Positions 23,764 to 31,714 of a stretch of DNA of 37,196 bases are shown one piece after another. The position numbers and the translations under genes are program-made. The notes beneath the pieces are model-generated. The model had not been told where the DNA came from. It did no database searches and worked only from the letters and a program-made list of their open reading frames with translations. The stretch is from Actinomycetota bacterium (GTDB lineage Bacteria > Actinomycetota > Actinomycetes > Streptosporangiales > Streptosporangiaceae). The stretch covers positions 14,271-51,466 of the forward strand of contig PLRW01000128.1 in assembly GCA_003164955.1 (NCBI GenBank), read 5' to 3'. Positions within the stretch are counted from its first letter, which is position 1; every line of letters begins with the position of its first letter.

Positions 23764-24545
23764 ACAGCTCCCCCGACCTGGTCGAGGACTACCTGGACCA
23801 GTTGTACGTCAGCCTGCGGACCACGCCGCGCGAGGCCCGCCGGATCATCGCCGAGGCCGAGGATCACCTGCGCGAATCGGTCGAGGCGGGACTCGCCGCC
23901 GGGCTGACGGAGCGGGAGGCCCAGGAGGCGGCCGTCTCCAGCTTCGGCTCGGTCCGCGCCGTCGCCCGCGCGCACGCGCGCCGGTTCCCGCCGGTGGCCG
24001 TGCTCGGCGAGCTCGTCCTGGCGGCGTGGAAACTCGGGTCGATCGCGCTGCTCGGTGTGGCCGGCAGCGGGGTGGTCGCGCTGATCATGAACGTTCTGCT
24101 GGGCCGGCAGTTCGTGGGCGGGAACCCGGCTATCTCCAGGCCGATACCGGCGGCCCGGTGCCATTACTGGATGAGCATCTGGCCGGCCGCGCACTCCTGC
24201 GCGCAGGCCGCGATGCTGGAAACCAGCAGCGACGCGGTCTCGCTCCGGATGGTTGCGCTGATCCCCGGCCTTATTGCCCTCGAAGGCTACGTCTTCGCAC
24301 GCCGTTTCCTGCGGAAACGGGGCTGGCAGGGGAACGTGCTGCCGGATGGCTTCGTCCCGACGGTGGCCGCCTGCCTGTTCGGGGCCCTGACGGCGGGCCT
24401 GACGTGGTCCAGCTTCCGTGCGGCGAATTACGGCATGAACGGCGGCCCGGGCACCTACCTCAGCGGCGCGATCGTGACCCTGGCCGTGGCTGTCTGCTAT
24501 GTCCCCGCGCTGCGCCGTACCCTCCTCCGCCACGCCTACGGCTGA
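23760..24545 (+). CDS. HAAS-domain membrane protein
   Basis: A 261-residue membrane protein. The cytosolic N-terminus (LVEDYLDQLYVSLRTTPREA, then RRIIAEAEDHLRESVEAGLA) is a HAAS/permease-prefix domain that precedes many PadR-linked membrane proteins. Four to five membrane segments follow (for example LGSIALLGVAGSGVVALIMN and TVAACLFGALTAGLTW). A segment with Cys residues (CHYWMSIWPAAHSCAQ) may face outside. GTG at 23760 is chosen for its overlap with the PadR stop. Such proteins probably act in envelope sensing or transport; the exact role is unknown. Confidence 0.8.
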   Translation: MNSSPDLVEDYLDQLYVSLRTTPREARRIIAEAEDHLRESVEAGLAAGLTEREAQEAAVSSFGSVRAVARAHARRFPPVAVLGELVLAAWKLGSIALLGVAGSGVVALIMNVLLGRQFVGGNPAISRPIPAARCHYWMSIWPAAHSCAQAAMLETSSDAVSLRMVALIPGLIALEGYVFARRFLRKRGWQGNVLPDGFVPTVAACLFGALTAGLTWSSFRAANYGMNGGPGTYLSGAIVTLAVAVCYVPALRRTLLRHAYG

Positions 24546-24553
24546 CCGGGCGC

Positions 24554-24823
24554 TCACCTGTCATGATCGTGGCGATTCTTCCGCAGTATAAGGAGACAAC
24601 ACAGGGGTGCCTCGTCGCACCAGCCGGGGCGGACCAACTGCAGCCCGAACCCGCCGGTAAACAGGTCCTTGAAGCCATGCCCCCCGCCGGCCTCGACCCT
24701 GGTGGCCAGTGTCGGCCCGGCGCCTGGGCATGCGGCAACGGGACCTAGGTCCCCGGCAAGTGGGCCGATCCGTTCTAGCCCGGCATGGCAGATCCGTGCA
24801 GCTTGGGTCTGCAGGTCCACCAT
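24554..24823 (-). CDS. Hypothetical protein of 89 residues
   Basis: This ORF almost exactly fills the gap between the HAAS gene (ends 24545) and the FHA-ABC gene (starts 24857). ATG at 24823 has AAGGGG 5 nt upstream on its strand. The product starts MVDLQTQAARICHAGLERIG and later reads GFGLQLVRPGWCDEAPLCCL with four Cys overall and no membrane segment. No family is recognised. Third-position GC is lower than in most neighbours but similar to that of the FHA-ABC gene, so the two may share a history. It might equally be a non-coding gap. Confidence 0.4.
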   Translation of the reverse strand: MVDLQTQAARICHAGLERIGPLAGDLGPVAACPGAGPTLATRVEAGGGHGFKDLFTGGFGLQLVRPGWCDEAPLCCLLILRKNRHDHDR

Positions 24824-24856
24824 GCTCACCCCTTGGGCCGGGATAAGGGGGGCGAA

Positions 24857-27436
24857 ATGACAAGATCAGGGCGGGATCCCCGCAGACCGCCGGAAGGCCT
24901 GATTCCGTTAGGCAGCAGTGGGCCGGCCCGGCGGTCGCAAACCTCCAGCCCTGACAATCACGCCTGGTGGCGTCCGGGTGCCGACCCGGAGCTGGTCGTC
25001 CAGGTCGGGGGAGCCAGGCGGACGCTGCGGGCGGGGATGTCGTACCGGGTAGGCCGCGACCCGCAGGCAGACATCGTTATCAGCGACTCCCGGGTGTCCT
25101 GGCACCACGCGGTCTTTCAGGTGGAAGGTGGCGCGTGGTTCGCCGAAGACTGCGGCAGTACCAACGGAACGTTCGTGGCATCGCAGAAGATCGGCCGGTT
25201 TGAGATCGCCGGGGACTGCATCCTGCGCTTGGGCGACGCGGCCGACGGCCCGGCCATGATCTGCTCGCCGTCCCGGCCCGCCACCCCTGGCCGTCCGCCC
25301 GCCACCCCCGGCCCGGCTGCTAGCCGGCCCGGCACTGGCAGCAGCGTCCAACGGTCGCGCGTGGACCTGCGGCCCACGGCCGTGATGCGCGTGCCGGTGC
25401 GGACCCTGCGCATTGGCCGCGCGGAAGATAACGACATCGTGCTGGCCGACCTGAGCGTCTCGCGACACCACGCGGAACTGCGGAACATCGGCGGCCGCTA
25501 CGAGATCGTCGATCTGGACAGCCGCAACGGGATCTTCGTCAACGGCATACGTGTTTTCACGGCGCCGGTGACCGAGCAGGACATCGTTAGCATCGGCCCC
25601 GGCACGTTCCGCCTGGCCGGCGACGAGCTGCGGCAGTTCATAGACAGAGGCGACGTTTCCCTCGTCGCGCAGGATCTGACGGTACGGATATCGGGAAAGG
25701 TCCTCCTCGACCATGTGAGCTTCCCGATCGGCGAGCGCAGCCTGGTCGCGGTCATCGGCCCCAGCGGGGCGGGAAAGACGACGCTGCTCCACGCCTTGGC
25801 CGGGATACGGCCCGCAGACGAAGGCGCCGTCTTGTACGACAACCGCGACCTCTACTCGCATTACGCCGAGCTGCGGCACCGCATCGGCCTGGTGCCCCAG
25901 GAGGATGTCATCCATCTACCGCTGACACCCCGCCGTTCCCTCGGCTATGCCGCTGAACTGCGATTTCCCGGTGACACCTCGCCTGAGGAGCGGCTGGGGC
26001 GGGTGCAGGAGGTGATCGACGAGCTGAAGCTCATGGAAACCACGAAGGAACGGCCCAAGCCGGCCGCGGACACGCAAGCCGCCGCCTTGTCCGGCGGCGA
26101 GAAGAAAAGAGTCAATATCGCCCTGGAGCTGCTGACCAAGCCATCCGTGCTCTTCCTGGACGAGCCCACCTCCAGCCTGGACGTGGAGCTCAAAGAGGAG
26201 GTCGTGGAGAGCATGAGCGATCTGGCCAGGGATGGCCGCACGGTCATCATGGTCACCCACGACCTCGAATACCTGGACAAGTGCGATCGTCTTCTGGTCC
26301 TCCTGCCGGGGGGCAAGATGGCGTTCTACGGGCCGTCCGACGAGGGGCTCCGCTACTTCGGGAAGACGCGCTGGGTGGAGGTGTACCGGGCATTCCGCAG
26401 CGAGCCGGAACGCGACTGGGCGGGCGACTTCAGGCGATCGTCGTGTTATCAGCAGTACGTGGCGAGCGGGCTGGCCGGCCCAGTCCCGGAATCTGCCCGC
26501 GGTGCCGTCAGGCCCCCGCCGGCGCCGCGGAGCCGGCTAGCCCAGCTGGCCATCCTATGCCGACGGTATGTCGCCCTTATCGCCGCGGATCGCGGCTTCC
26601 TGATCTGGCTTGCGGCGCTGCCGATCGTGCTCGGAGCCCTGATCAGGCTATCTGTATCTGCGAAAGATCTGGCATCTGGGAAAGATTTAGGCCTGGCTGG
26701 GCTCAATAACTCCAATGCGCTGACCACATTGCTGTTCCTGGTCATCATCGCCTCCTTCACCGGCGGCTTCAGCTCCGTGCGTGAGCTGATCAAGGAGCGG
26801 CCGATGTATCTGCGGGAGCGCACGGCTGGCCTGTCAGCTGGCGCCTACCTGCTCTCCAAGGTTGTGGTACTCGGATTCATCAGCGCTGTTCAGGCCGTCT
26901 TGCTGGTCGTTATCGGCGTGGCTGGGGCAGATTTGCCGAAGCAAGGGGCCTTCCTGAAGCCGGTACCGCTGGTGGAACTGATGCTCGACGTGGTCGTCCT
27001 CGCCGTGGTCTCGATGACCCTGGGCCTGGTCGTGTCAGCGCTCGTCAGCTCGTCGGATAAGACGATGACCGTACTGGTGATGCTCTCGATCGGTCAGGTC
27101 ATGCTGTCCGGTGGCGTGCTGCAGCTCACGGGCGCGCTCAGCAAGGTCTCCTGGCTGGCACCAGCGCGATGGGGCTTCGCCGCGACCGCGTCCACCGTGA
27201 ACCTCAACGAGATCTCGCTCCCGGCCCCAGAGGGCAGGACCGACTACCTCTGGGGCCACAAGCCGTCCGACTGGCTGTTGGCCGTGGCCGTTCAGATTGT
27301 GCTCGCGGGGGTGTTCACGTTCATCGCCTGGTGGTCACTGATCCGGATCAGCCCCGGCCACAGGCCGTGGTCGGCTAAGCTCCGCGCCCGAAATCCAAGG
27401 CTCTCTGGTGGACACGTTCTACCTGCAAGCATGTGA
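24857..27436 (+). CDS. Two-FHA-domain ABC exporter, Rv1747-like
   Basis: An 859-residue fusion. FHA domain 1 is at about 48-125 (VGRDPQADIVISDSRVSWHH and STNGTF), then a Pro/Thr/Ala-rich linker, then FHA domain 2 at about 175-255 (IGRAEDNDIVLADLSVSRHH and DSRNGIFVNG). An ABC ATPase follows (Walker A GPSGAGKTT near 302, signature LSGGEKKRV near 412, Walker B VLFLDEPTSSLD), then an ABC-2-type membrane domain with about six helices from residue 560. FHA domains bind phosphothreonine. In Mycobacterium tuberculosis the like-built Rv1747 is controlled by the adjacent kinase PknF; here a Ser/Thr kinase gene faces this one. Start ATG 24857 follows AAGGGGGG. The exported substrate is unknown; cell-envelope lipids or glycans are candidates. 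Confidence 0.93.
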   Translation: MTRSGRDPRRPPEGLIPLGSSGPARRSQTSSPDNHAWWRPGADPELVVQVGGARRTLRAGMSYRVGRDPQADIVISDSRVSWHHAVFQVEGGAWFAEDCGSTNGTFVASQKIGRFEIAGDCILRLGDAADGPAMICSPSRPATPGRPPATPGPAASRPGTGSSVQRSRVDLRPTAVMRVPVRTLRIGRAEDNDIVLADLSVSRHHAELRNIGGRYEIVDLDSRNGIFVNGIRVFTAPVTEQDIVSIGPGTFRLAGDELRQFIDRGDVSLVAQDLTVRISGKVLLDHVSFPIGERSLVAVIGPSGAGKTTLLHALAGIRPADEGAVLYDNRDLYSHYAELRHRIGLVPQEDVIHLPLTPRRSLGYAAELRFPGDTSPEERLGRVQEVIDELKLMETTKERPKPAADTQAAALSGGEKKRVNIALELLTKPSVLFLDEPTSSLDVELKEEVVESMSDLARDGRTVIMVTHDLEYLDKCDRLLVLLPGGKMAFYGPSDEGLRYFGKTRWVEVYRAFRSEPERDWAGDFRRSSCYQQYVASGLAGPVPESARGAVRPPPAPRSRLAQLAILCRRYVALIAADRGFLIWLAALPIVLGALIRLSVSAKDLASGKDLGLAGLNNSNALTTLLFLVIIASFTGGFSSVRELIKERPMYLRERTAGLSAGAYLLSKVVVLGFISAVQAVLLVVIGVAGADLPKQGAFLKPVPLVELMLDVVVLAVVSMTLGLVVSALVSSSDKTMTVLVMLSIGQVMLSGGVLQLTGALSKVSWLAPARWGFAATASTVNLNEISLPAPEGRTDYLWGHKPSDWLLAVAVQIVLAGVFTFIAWWSLIRISPGHRPWSAKLRARNPRLSGGHVLPASM

Positions 27437-27525
27437 AGTGACCGCGTAGGCGGGGGCTGGACGGCAGCACGATTCACGTCCACGGAAGTGGTGTATGGGT
27501 AATCAGGAGGCCCGGATGACCCAGC

Positions 27526-29040
27526 CTAGGGTGGCCCCACCCGGGGGGACGACACGGACGACGACGCCGAGGAGGACACCGACGATGACACGGTTGACAC
27601 CGAGGACGACACCGACGACGACGCGGTTGACGCCGACGACGACACGGTTGACGCGGACGACGACACCGACGACGACGCGGTTGACGCCGACGACGACACC
27701 GACGACGACGCGGTTGACGCTGACGACGATACCGACGACGACGCGGTTGACGCTGACGACGATACCGACGACGACGCGGTTGACACCGAGGACGACGCGG
27801 ACGACGACACGGGGGAGGTCCCCGGGGTTGGCCGAGGCCCGGATGACGCCGAGGCGGTCGTCGCGGGTGGCGGGGGCGCGGACGAGGCCTTGCTGAACGG
27901 AGGCAGGTGCGCGGTGATGGCGACAATCAGGTAAACGATGGCGAGCGCCGCCGCCGCGCCGGCACTAGCCAGTCCCCGGCGGGAGCGGCCCGGCCGCGCT
28001 ACTCCCCGGCCGTCGCCGGGTGCCTCAGTCCCGGCGGCTGCAGGCGGCGACACAGGCCCCGCGGTCACCGTCGGTGTCTCGCTTGGTGGTATGCCTGCGC
28101 GGGGCGCGGCGGCGGGCCCGGTCACCGGCGTGGCCGAAGGCTCGCCGGCAGCTGTGGGCGCGGCTGGGCCGGGTTCTGATGGGGGGAGCGACGGGAACGC
28201 CTGGGTGATCGGTGCTGGCAGCCACCCTGCTGCCGGGCGGGCGGTATTGAGCTCAGCCAAGAGCTGGCCCGCGCCGGGCCGCTGCTCCGGGTCCTTGGCC
28301 AGGCACCGCTCGACTAACGGCCGCAGTTCGGCGGGCAGGCCACCGGTGTCCGGCACGGTGGAAACGATCCGGTACAGCAGCGCGGCGCCGGACCCGGTGC
28401 CGAACGGCCCCTTACCGGTGGCGGCGAAGGTAAGCACCGCGCCGAGGCTGAACACATCGCTGGGCGGCCCGACCCGGTGGCCCTGGGCCTGCTCCGGGGA
28501 CATGAAACCGGGCGAGCCAACCACCAGGCCAGTGCCGGTCAGCATGGTCGCCTCCCCCGCCTGGGAGATCCCAAAATCGATGATCCGCGGCCCGTCGTCA
28601 GCCAGCAGCACGTTCGAAGGCTTCAGATCACGGTGCACGATGCCCGCCGCGTGGATCGCCCCCAGGCCCTCGGCCAATCCCGCCGCCAGCGCGAGCACGG
28701 ACGTAGCGGGCAGTGGGCCGTTCCTGGTGATTGCATCGGCGAGCGACAGCCCGGGGACATAGGCGGTGGCCAGCCACGGCACCGGTGCGTCCAGGTCAGC
28801 GTCCACCACCGGCGCCGTGAAGAGGCCGCTCACTGTCCGCGCCGCGGCGACCTCGCGGGCGAACCGGCTCCGGAATTCGGCTTGCCCGGCAAGCTCGGAC
28901 CGGACCACCTTCACCGCGACCAGCCGCCCCCCTGGTGACCGGCCCAAGAACACCCGGCCCATACCGCCGCTGCCCAGCCGGCCCAGCAGCCAGTACGGCC
29001 CAACCTTCTGCGGATCCCCGGGCTGAAGCTCCACCGCCAT
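27526..29040 (-). CDS. Membrane Ser/Thr protein kinase with Ser-rich outer tail
   Basis: A 504-residue receptor-like kinase. Catalytic features: Gly-loop GSGGMGRVF, Lys44 in VAVKVV, HRDLKPSN with Asp138 as catalytic base, and DFG at 155-157. The kinase domain ends near 270, then come a Pro/Ala/Thr-rich juxtamembrane segment, one membrane helix (about 357-379) and an outer tail of about 125 residues. From about 410 the tail is almost purely Ser, Ala, Val and Thr in repeats such as SSSVSSSASTA; a mucin-like or glycosylated stalk is possible. No PASTA domains are present. The start at 29040 follows GGGGG at 6 nt; an ATG four codons upstream is an alternative. The facing FHA-ABC exporter is the likely phosphorylation target. 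Confidence 0.88.
   Translation of the reverse strand: MAVELQPGDPQKVGPYWLLGRLGSGGMGRVFLGRSPGGRLVAVKVVRSELAGQAEFRSRFAREVAAARTVSGLFTAPVVDADLDAPVPWLATAYVPGLSLADAITRNGPLPATSVLALAAGLAEGLGAIHAAGIVHRDLKPSNVLLADDGPRIIDFGISQAGEATMLTGTGLVVGSPGFMSPEQAQGHRVGPPSDVFSLGAVLTFAATGKGPFGTGSGAALLYRIVSTVPDTGGLPAELRPLVERCLAKDPEQRPGAGQLLAELNTARPAAGWLPAPITQAFPSLPPSEPGPAAPTAAGEPSATPVTGPAAAPRAGIPPSETPTVTAGPVSPPAAAGTEAPGDGRGVARPGRSRRGLASAGAAAALAIVYLIVAITAHLPPFSKASSAPPPPATTASASSGPRPTPGTSPVSSSASSSVSTASSSVSSSASTASSSVSSSASTASSSVSSSASTASSSVSSSASTVSSSASTASSSVSSSVSTVSSSVSSSASSSVSSPRVGPP
27549..27812. repeat. Degenerate tandem repeat coding the kinase's Ser-rich tail
   Basis: The DNA consists of GACGAC-rich units with a higher-order period of 33 bp (for example from about 27690 to 27790) and shorter 15-18 bp sub-units. 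It encodes the Ser/Ala/Val/Thr tail on the minus strand. On the plus strand one frame reads as an Asp-rich repeat, but it has no start codon. Confidence 0.85.
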
Positions 29041-29415
29041 GTCGGCCCCCATCGCCAATAATTCATACGCGGTTCCGTCACGGTTCCTCCTGAGGGAGGT
29101 ACCTCGCCCCCTTAAGGCTCGCGCCTCGCCCCAGGCTGTCCAGGGCCCTTGGATAGGTGAGGCGTGGACCTCGGCCCAAATGCCCAACGACGGCTGAGCT
29201 TTGGCACTGGACCGCGGGACACATAAAGAGCACACCGGCCAAACACCCACCATGCAGCGGCTCGCCCGCCTGGGCCCGCCCGTTCTCCTGGGCTCCGGAG
29301 CTCCTCCGTGTGCGGGGCCAGGGCTTGACATCGAACCGCAGATAACCTACAACTGAATTTGTAAGTTCTTTCCAAACAAAAAAAGTGCTCTGCGAGCATT
29401 CGGAGGTGGGCAATC
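29041..29415. other. Divergent promoter region of kinase and Hsp20 genes
   Basis: No gene is seen here. On the kinase side are an AT-rich patch (AATAATTCATA, 29056-29066) that could hold its promoter and a small stem CCTCC-TGAG-GGAGG (29086-29099). On the Hsp20 side lie a strong promoter and dyad (listed separately) and an A-rich run AAACAAAAAAAG near 29377. Confidence 0.6.
29325..29367 (+). promoter_or_regulatory. Hsp20 promoter with overlapping dyad
   Basis: TTGACA (29325-29330) and TACAAC (29348-29353) are separated by exactly 17 bp, a good vegetative-type promoter. Over the -10 lies an imperfect dyad AACCTACAAC-TGAA-TTTGTAAGTT (29344-29367; 8 of 10 pairs). It is a possible operator for the MerR-type regulator encoded downstream. 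It does not match the HspR HAIR element. Confidence 0.6.
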
Positions 29416-29874
29416 ATGGTGCTGACGTCGATTGACCCGTTCGTCCAGGAGATCGAGCGGCAGTTCGACCGGCTGACCCAGCGGTCGTTCGGCCAGGGGG
29501 CCGGGGCCGGGATGCCGATGGACGGTATCCGCCGCCCGGGCGAGGTGGTGCTCCGGTTCGACCTGCCCGGCATCGACCCCGATTCCATTGAGGTCACGGT
29601 GGACCGCGGCGTGCTCTCGGTGAGCGCGACCCGCGAGGAGAAGTACGGCGAGGATGAGCAGCTGTTCATCCGCGAGCGGGCCATGGGTACCTTCACCCGC
29701 CGGGTGTACCTGTCGGACCACCTGGACACCGGCACGATCGAGGCCGCGTACAACCACGGTGTCCTCGCGGTGCGCATCCCCGTGGTGGAAAAGGCCAAGC
29801 CACGCAAGATCGAGATCCAGCGGCCGGACGCCGTGGCCCACGCGGACGAGGGTGAGCACGCGCTCAGCAGCTGA
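29416..29874 (+). CDS. Small heat-shock protein, Hsp20/alpha-crystallin family
   Basis: A 152-residue Hsp20 chaperone that holds unfolding proteins. The alpha-crystallin domain is visible as RRPGEVVLRFDLPGIDPDSI, VDRGVLSVSATREEKYGEDE, RAMGTFTRRVYLSDHLDTGT and the signature AAYNHGVLAVRIPVVEKAKP, ending PRKIEI. The N-terminal arm (about 35 residues) is short and the tail beyond the domain is acidic. GGAGG about 9 nt before the ATG is the ribosome site. The stop lies in a 9-bp tandem repeat, and a strong terminator follows before the MerR gene. Expression is probably controlled at the dyad-covered promoter. Confidence 0.92.
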   Translation: MVLTSIDPFVQEIERQFDRLTQRSFGQGAGAGMPMDGIRRPGEVVLRFDLPGIDPDSIEVTVDRGVLSVSATREEKYGEDEQLFIRERAMGTFTRRVYLSDHLDTGTIEAAYNHGVLAVRIPVVEKAKPRKIEIQRPDAVAHADEGEHALSS

Positions 29875-29906
29875 CCTGGCTGACCTGGCTAACCTGGCTG
29901 GCCGGG
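29871..29906. repeat. 9-bp tandem repeat across the Hsp20 stop codon
   Basis: CTGACCTGG occurs twice, then CTAACCTGG and a decayed CTGGCCGGG (29871-29906). The first unit contains the stop TGA of the Hsp20 gene. Confidence 0.85.
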
Positions 29907-29931
29907 TCTGGCTGGCCCGGCTGAATCTGGG

Positions 29932-29970
29932 ACCTGGCCGGTGGACGACCGTCCACCGGCCAGGTTTTAT
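29932..29970 (+). terminator. Intrinsic terminator or attenuator after Hsp20
   Basis: Perfect stem of 14-15 bp: CCTGGCCGGTGGAC (29933-29946), loop GACC, and its exact reverse complement (29951-29964), followed by TTTTAT. This is the form of a rho-independent terminator. Because the MerR start is only about 30 nt on, some read-through or a promoter inside is needed for the next genes. Confidence 0.8.
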
Positions 29971-29998
29971 CGTCTGGGTAGAGAAGGGAGTGATCGGT

Positions 29999-30325
29999 AT
30001 GCGGCTGCCCATGCTGGATGACGAGCACGTGGCCTTCTACACGGTCGGCCAGGTCGCGGCGATGCTGACGGTCCAGCAGGCCTTCCTGCGCCGCATCGAC
30101 GATCAGCAGGTGGTCACCCCGCAGCGTTCACCCGGTGGTCAGCGCCGGTACAGCCGCCATGACATCGTCCGGGTCCAGCAGGTGGTACTGATGATGGGGG
30201 AGGGAATGACGCTGCCCGCGATTCGCCGCATCATCGAGCTGGAGCGGCAGCTTGCGGAGGTCACCGGGGAACGGGACGAACTTGCCCGGCGGCTGGCCGC
30301 GTACCGTCAGGTCCGCCGCTCCTGA
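29999..30325 (+). CDS. MerR-family regulator, HspR-like
   Basis: A 108-residue MerR-type regulator. The N-terminal helix-turn-helix and wing read FYTVGQVAAMLTVQQAFLRR and VVTPQRSPGGQRRYSRHDI, and a C-terminal coiled coil (LPAIRRIIELERQLAEVTGE) would dimerise it. There is no Cys for metal or redox sensing. Its place after Hsp20 suggests control of that chaperone gene, like HspR. ATG at 29999 follows AAGGGAG with 8 nt spacing; an in-frame GTG three codons upstream is an alternative. The adenine deaminase gene starts 14 nt after its stop, so the two are probably co-transcribed. Confidence 0.82.
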   Translation: MRLPMLDDEHVAFYTVGQVAAMLTVQQAFLRRIDDQQVVTPQRSPGGQRRYSRHDIVRVQQVVLMMGEGMTLPAIRRIIELERQLAEVTGERDELARRLAAYRQVRRS

Positions 30326-30339
30326 CGAAAGGGACGCCC

Positions 30340-31371
30340 GTGCCGCCGACCGACGGGCCCTTTGGGCCGGTAATGCCGACCGCGGAACTGCACATCCACA
30401 TCGAGGGCACCCTCGAGCCGGAGATGCTGGTGCGGCTGGCCGCTCGCAACGGCGTGACGCTCCCTACCACCGATATCGGCGAGCTGCGGAGCCGCTACCG
30501 GTTCGCCGACCTTCAGTCGTTTCTCGACCTTTACTACGCCAACCTGCCGGTGCTGCGCACCGAGGCGGACTTCTACGATCTGGGCCGCGCCTACCTGGAG
30601 CGCGCCGCGGTCGCCGGGGTCCGGCGCGCGGAGATCTTCTTCGACCCGCAGACGCATATGGCCAATGGCGTCCCGCTGGCGGCCGTGTTCGGCGGGCTGT
30701 CCGCCGCGCTGGCCGATGGCGCCGCCCGGGACGGCGTCTCCGCGGACCTCATCCTGTGTTTCCTGCGGGACCTGGGGGCCGGCGCGGCGGAGGAAACGCT
30801 GGCGGCTGCGCTGCCGTTCCGCGAGCACTTCATCGGGGTCGGCCTCGACTCGGCTGAGGTCGGACATCCGCCGTCGCTCTTCCGTGACGTGTTCGGGCGC
30901 GCGGCCGCCGAACGGCTCCGCCTCGTGGCTCACGCCGGCGAGGAGGGCGGTCCCGAATACGTCTGGGAGGCCCTGGACGAGCTCGCCGCCGAGCGCATCG
31001 ACCACGGGATACGGGCCATGGAGGATCCGCGCCTGGTCGGCCGGCTGCGCGACGAGCAGATCCCGCTCACCGTGTGCCCGCTGTCCAACGTGGCCCTGCG
31101 CGTCGTCGACGCCCTCGAGGCGCACATGCTCCCGGCCATGCTGGAGGCGGGCCTGCGGGTCTGCCTGAACAGCGATGACCCCGCCTACTTCGGCGGCTAC
31201 ATCGACGACAACCTCGAGGCCGTGCGGCGCGAGCTCGGCCTGAGCGACGCGCAGATGGCGACGCTCGCGCGGAACTCCTTCGACGCCTGCTTCGCCCCCG
31301 ACGACGCCAAAGAGCGCTGGAAGGCCGAGGTTGACGACTACGCCGCGCGGAATGCGCCAGCCGCCGGATAG
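30340..31371 (+). CDS. Adenine deaminase (adenosine deaminase family)
   Basis: A 343-residue zinc-dependent deaminase of the adenosine/adenine deaminase group. AELHIHIEGTLEP supplies the metal-binding HxH and the substrate-binding region. FIGVGLDSAEVGHPPSLF, LVAHAGEEGGPEYVWEAL (catalytic HAGE), ERIDHGIRAMEDP, IPLTVCPLSNVALRVV and LNSDDPAYFGGYIDDNL follow. The SAEVGHPP and DDPAYFGGY motifs fit the bacterial/fungal adenine deaminase branch, converting adenine to hypoxanthine for purine salvage. The GTG at 30340 has GAAAGGGA before it; an ATG 11 codons later is possible. It probably shares a transcript with the MerR gene. Confidence 0.87.
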   Translation: MPPTDGPFGPVMPTAELHIHIEGTLEPEMLVRLAARNGVTLPTTDIGELRSRYRFADLQSFLDLYYANLPVLRTEADFYDLGRAYLERAAVAGVRRAEIFFDPQTHMANGVPLAAVFGGLSAALADGAARDGVSADLILCFLRDLGAGAAEETLAAALPFREHFIGVGLDSAEVGHPPSLFRDVFGRAAAERLRLVAHAGEEGGPEYVWEALDELAAERIDHGIRAMEDPRLVGRLRDEQIPLTVCPLSNVALRVVDALEAHMLPAMLEAGLRVCLNSDDPAYFGGYIDDNLEAVRRELGLSDAQMATLARNSFDACFAPDDAKERWKAEVDDYAARNAPAAG

Positions 31372-31400
31372 CGAACGGGCCGGCCGCGAAACAGCGCCGA

Positions 31401-31419
31401 TACATATGGGGGATATGTA
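31401..31419. promoter_or_regulatory. Palindrome TACATAT-N5-ATATGTA
   Basis: Perfect 7-bp arms around GGGGG, 30 nt after the adenine deaminase stop, in an AT-rich patch. It may be an operator for the following membrane-protein gene. Confidence 0.4.
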
Positions 31420-31539
31420 ACACGATGCGTTATTTACAGATGGCCAATCGCACGTCACAATTGCGCTGAGTGCCTCTGTAATGGCGGGTGGTCACCTTGG
31501 ACGACGGTAGCGGTAAATCGGCAGCATGTCTCTCGGTGT

Positions 31540-31583
31540 ACTGGCCGCCGGGCACTGGCCGCCGGGGCACTGGCCGCCGGTGT
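31540..31583. repeat. Three tandem copies of a 14-15 bp unit
   Basis: ACTGGCCGCCGGGC (31540-31553), ACTGGCCGCCGGGGC (31554-31568) and ACTGGCCGCCGGTGT (31569-31583) follow each other in non-coding DNA. Confidence 0.85.
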
Positions 31584-31714
31584 ACCGGCCAGTTGGGCCG
31601 CCCGGCTTGCGGGCCGCCTGGTCACCGGCGGATTCCCCCAGTTTTCTGAATTCTCCTGATCGACGCCGCCACTAACTTCCGCGCGCCTGCGCACCCTCAG
31701 GAAGAGAGCAATTC

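Larger units (their letters stand above)
31372..31714. other. Intergenic region with palindrome and tandem repeat
   Basis: No gene is called in these 343 nt. The left part is AT-rich (GTTATTTACAGATGG near 31430). It holds a palindrome at 31401-31419 and a 14-15 bp tandem repeat at 31540-31583, both listed separately. An ORF at 31526 (49 codons, starts MSLGVLAAGHWPPGHWPP) has no ribosome site and is made mostly of the repeat. Confidence 0.5.

Noticed and set aside
27495..27896. Plus-strand Thr/Arg-rich ORF and an Asp-rich plus-strand frame opposite the kinase tail.
   Set aside because: Both arise from the low-complexity repeat. The Asp-rich frame has no start codon after an in-frame stop, and the minus frame continues a clear kinase with a membrane helix.
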